A DNA stretch of 64,000 bases from an uncultured Cyclobacteriaceae bacterium (GTDB taxonomy: Bacteria; Bacteroidota; Bacteroidia; Cytophagales; Cyclobacteriaceae): positions 186,001-250,000 of the forward strand of contig CAKZRQ010000037.1 of the NCBI GenBank assembly GCA_937146645.1, in the 5' to 3' direction. The notes below the pieces were generated by a model. It did not search any database. It saw only the letters and a program-made list of their open reading frames with translations, and was not told where the DNA came from. This document shows, piece after piece, positions 62,276-64,000 of the stretch. The position numbers and the translations under genes are program-made. Positions within the stretch are counted from its first letter, which is position 1; each line of letters opens with the position of its first letter.

Positions 62276-62313
62276 AAAAAAAAGCCTCAAAATCTGATTT
62301 TGAGGCTTTTTTA
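62276..62313. terminator. Bidirectional intrinsic terminator
   Basis: A-run, GCCTCAAAA, loop TCTGA, TTTTGAGGC, T-run: 9-bp core extended by A/T pairs. It ends the TolC-adaptor operon (+) and the Maf gene (-), whose stop begins at 62314. Confidence 0.95.
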
Positions 62314-62901
62314 TTACCATTTTTTTAATTGCTCGTAGACCAGATGTAGTGGAAATCCCATGACATTAAAATAGGATCCCTCTATTTTGCTCACTCCAAT
62401 AAAGCCGATCCATTCCTGGATTCCATAAGCCCCTGCCTTGTCAAAAGGCTCATATGTCTTTATGTAATGCCAAATCTCTTCCTCGGTTAGCATTTTAAAA
62501 GTCACCGAAGTTTGATCTTCCAGCGTGATGGTCTTTTGAGAGTCGCGAAAAGTCACGGCAGTCATCACTGTATGAGTTGCTCCTGAGATGCTTTTAAGCA
62601 TATCAAAGGCTGCATCTTCATCTTTTGGTTTACCCAAAACATGATCATCTAGGACCACGACCGTATCTGACGTGATCAGAATTTCATTCGGATTAAGGGT
62701 ATCTGGAAAAGAATCGGACTTTAGCTTTGAGAGGTAGGCAGCCACAAAGCTAGCCGGAATTCCTTCTGGAATTTCCTCATCAACTGAATTTGGCTTGATC
62801 TCAAAATTCAATTCAAGCCCTTTCAACAATTCCTGTCTTCTCGGAGAACCTGAAGCTAGGATTAAGGTTTTGTTTTTAAGTTTTTCTAAAAAAGGCTCCA
62901 T
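62314..62901 (-). CDS. Maf-family nucleotide pyrophosphatase
   Basis: 195 residues from the ATG at 62901; the frame extends two codons upstream to a TTG. Catalytic blocks: LASGSPRRQELLKGL (substrate loop), VDEEIPEG, LITSDTVVVLDDHVLGKPKD with the acidic metal site, and YEPFDKAGAYGIQEWI. Maf enzymes hydrolyse non-canonical or modified NTPs such as dTTP/UTP. The start overlaps the end of the DUF1015 gene by 26 nt, so it is co-translated with it. Confidence 0.95.
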   Translation of the reverse strand: MEPFLEKLKNKTLILASGSPRRQELLKGLELNFEIKPNSVDEEIPEGIPASFVAAYLSKLKSDSFPDTLNPNEILITSDTVVVLDDHVLGKPKDEDAAFDMLKSISGATHTVMTAVTFRDSQKTITLEDQTSVTFKMLTEEEIWHYIKTYEPFDKAGAYGIQEWIGFIGVSKIEGSYFNVMGFPLHLVYEQLKKW

Positions 62902-64000
62902 AATCAAAGTTAAATTCTTCCTGATCTATACTTGCCATTACTAAACCGCCTAATGCTTTAGGATAAAAATAGGTGGACTTCTGAGGCATAACTTCACCGG
63001 AATTACAAACTTCAAGGACCTGTTCCATTTCTAATTCCCTCGCGATCACCGCAAAGCTAGCTCTTCCACTTCGAACTTCAGACAGACACCTGGTGAAATT
63101 TCTTTCATAGGCGATCTTTGGAGATTTTCTCTGATCCTCCAGCGGTATACCGAGTACTCGATCGAAAAGGGCATCATGAAGAATCGCCAAATCCAATTTC
63201 CTGACTGGTTCAGCTTTATTTTGATTCAACAGTTCAAATTTCTCTGGCTTAAGCTCTATCAAAAAACATGATTCCTTGAAGACTAAGCCAAATTTCCCTT
63301 GGGTATGAAAAGCATAATGTTCGAGTTCTTCTGGATCACCAAAGGCTTTCACCTCAAACCAATCCTCCACCTTCTGAAGAAAACCTTCTTCAGATAATTC
63401 TAATCCATAAAAGAGACGATGGGTTGGCAAAATCTGGATATGATTACCTTTTGCATTCGTGAGATACATCATATGAAAATCTGATGCAGTCCACTCCTCT
63501 TCAGATGAGTCGTGATTTTCTTTTCTGAATGAAATAGCGCTTTGAAGCCGATGATGACCATCCGCCAGAATTACCTTTTTGGACCCAAGAACTTCAAGAA
63601 ACTTCCGGATGACATCAGCATCCTGAATTACCGCAACCACTTCTCTCACCCCTTGATAATCCTCCACTTCGTATAATGGAGATTCCATGGCCGCATCCAT
63701 AAACCTTTCGAGTTGATTCTCTGAATCTTCGTATAATCCATGGGTTGGACTGGACTGAAAAAGCGTTTCTCGAAGAAGATCCATTCTATCCCCGACTGCA
63801 GATACAATGGTATTCTCATGTCTTAGGATTTTCTTTTCCTCCCAATCATAAGCTTTGATCTGTGCGATAAAGCCCTTGCGACATCTCTCATTGTGTTCAC
63901 CGGGAACCCGGAAATATTGATAGTAGACATAAATTCCAGGAATCAAATCTTGAGTAATCACTCCGTCCTTTTTCCATCGCTCTAGGGTTGCTTTGGCCTT
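62876..64000 (-). CDS. DUF1015 family protein (5' end outside window)
   Basis: The minus-strand frame stays open to the window edge, reading KAKATLERWKKDG before GTG at 63961, so at least 374 residues are visible and the true start is beyond 64000. Conserved DUF1015 blocks: PGIYVYYQYFRVPGEH, a RHENT segment, ILADGHHRLQSAISFR and MMYLTNAKGNHIQILPTHRLF, then a C-terminal ILHDALFDRVLGIP and YFYPKALGGLVM. DUF1015 proteins often sit near serine or central-carbon genes; no activity is proven to my knowledge. It overlaps the Maf gene by 26 nt. Confidence 0.92.
   Translation of the reverse strand, partial: KAKATLERWKKDGVITQDLIPGIYVYYQYFRVPGEHNERCRKGFIAQIKAYDWEEKKILRHENTIVSAVGDRMDLLRETLFQSSPTHGLYEDSENQLERFMDAAMESPLYEVEDYQGVREVVAVIQDADVIRKFLEVLGSKKVILADGHHRLQSAISFRKENHDSSEEEWTASDFHMMYLTNAKGNHIQILPTHRLFYGLELSEEGFLQKVEDWFEVKAFGDPEELEHYAFHTQGKFGLVFKESCFLIELKPEKFELLNQNKAEPVRKLDLAILHDALFDRVLGIPLEDQRKSPKIAYERNFTRCLSEVRSGRASFAVIARELEMEQVLEVCNSGEVMPQKSTYFYPKALGGLVMASIDQEEFNFDYGAFFRKT

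Noticed and set aside
1..64000. Mobile elements, CRISPR arrays, tRNA or rRNA genes
   Set aside because: No transposase, integrase, regularly spaced repeat array or tRNA-like cloverleaf was seen; the gaps between genes are mostly under 150 nt.

Overview
The window is a 64 kb piece of a Bacteroidota chromosome, most likely order Cytophagales, family Cyclobacteriaceae (Algoriphagus-like). This is inferred from the gene content: a subtilase with a type IX secretion sorting tail, many Bacteroidota-only families (DUF2911, DUF6624, DUF6122, PmoA/DUF6807, plug-less barrels with giant TPR proteins), TAnnTTTG-type promoters and a moderate GC content. It is gene-dense and reads as core plus metabolic chromosome. 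I see no phage, IS element, CRISPR array, tRNA or rRNA.

Layout. 1-2946 (+): a three-gene acyl-CoA module (acyl-CoA dehydrogenase cut by the window edge, APH-type kinase, 3-hydroxyacyl-CoA dehydrogenase) resembling the 4-hydroxyacyl-CoA (Lva/ACAD11) route. 2956-13589 (-): a long co-directional run holA, giant TPR protein, outer-membrane barrel, SPOR protein, exbB, exbD, tonB, folC, trmB; the middle six look like one envelope energy-transduction machine. 13700-18892: TPR protein, universal stress protein, 2-hydroxyacid dehydrogenase, DUF2911 protein and a sodium symporter. The symporter is coupled to a 34-codon membrane peptide and a PIG-L deacetylase (to 21451). 21531-31352 (-): PagL-like lipid A deacylase, TPR protein, gyrA, an outer-membrane protein with a Cys/His tail, a small secreted protein, rpe, a T9SS-exported subtilase and a lipoprotein. 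31470-34515: a TrpF-like protein lacking the catalytic residues, an aldo/keto reductase and an NAD(P)-binding epimerase-like protein. 34556-39259: two Gfo/Idh/MocA oxidoreductases, PmoA and ThuA, an oxidative sugar/glycoside module. 39261-46864: assorted enzymes, a MarR-GNAT fusion with a striking duplicated palindromic operator, a methyltransferase and a SulP transporter. 46935-52074: DUF4097 lipoprotein, a candidate structured ncRNA, DJ-1/ABM pair, duplicated barrels, lipoprotein and alpha/beta hydrolase. 52071-58493 (-): xylose operon (symporter, xylB, xylA, acetylesterase) behind a LacI-type operator. 58890-62262 (+): serine deaminase beta subunit, TolC and a periplasmic adaptor without a pump gene. 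62314-64000 (-): Maf and a DUF1015 protein cut by the window edge.

The best candidate for something undescribed is the gene-free 444-bp gap at 47877-48320. On the minus strand it holds a TATATTTG promoter element, four consecutive hairpins (two of them nested stems) and a clean intrinsic terminator, with no credible ORF. Other points for follow-up are the two 20-bp repeats in front of the MarR-GNAT gene, the translationally coupled membrane peptide, and the TrpF-like protein in which both catalytic residues appear to be replaced.
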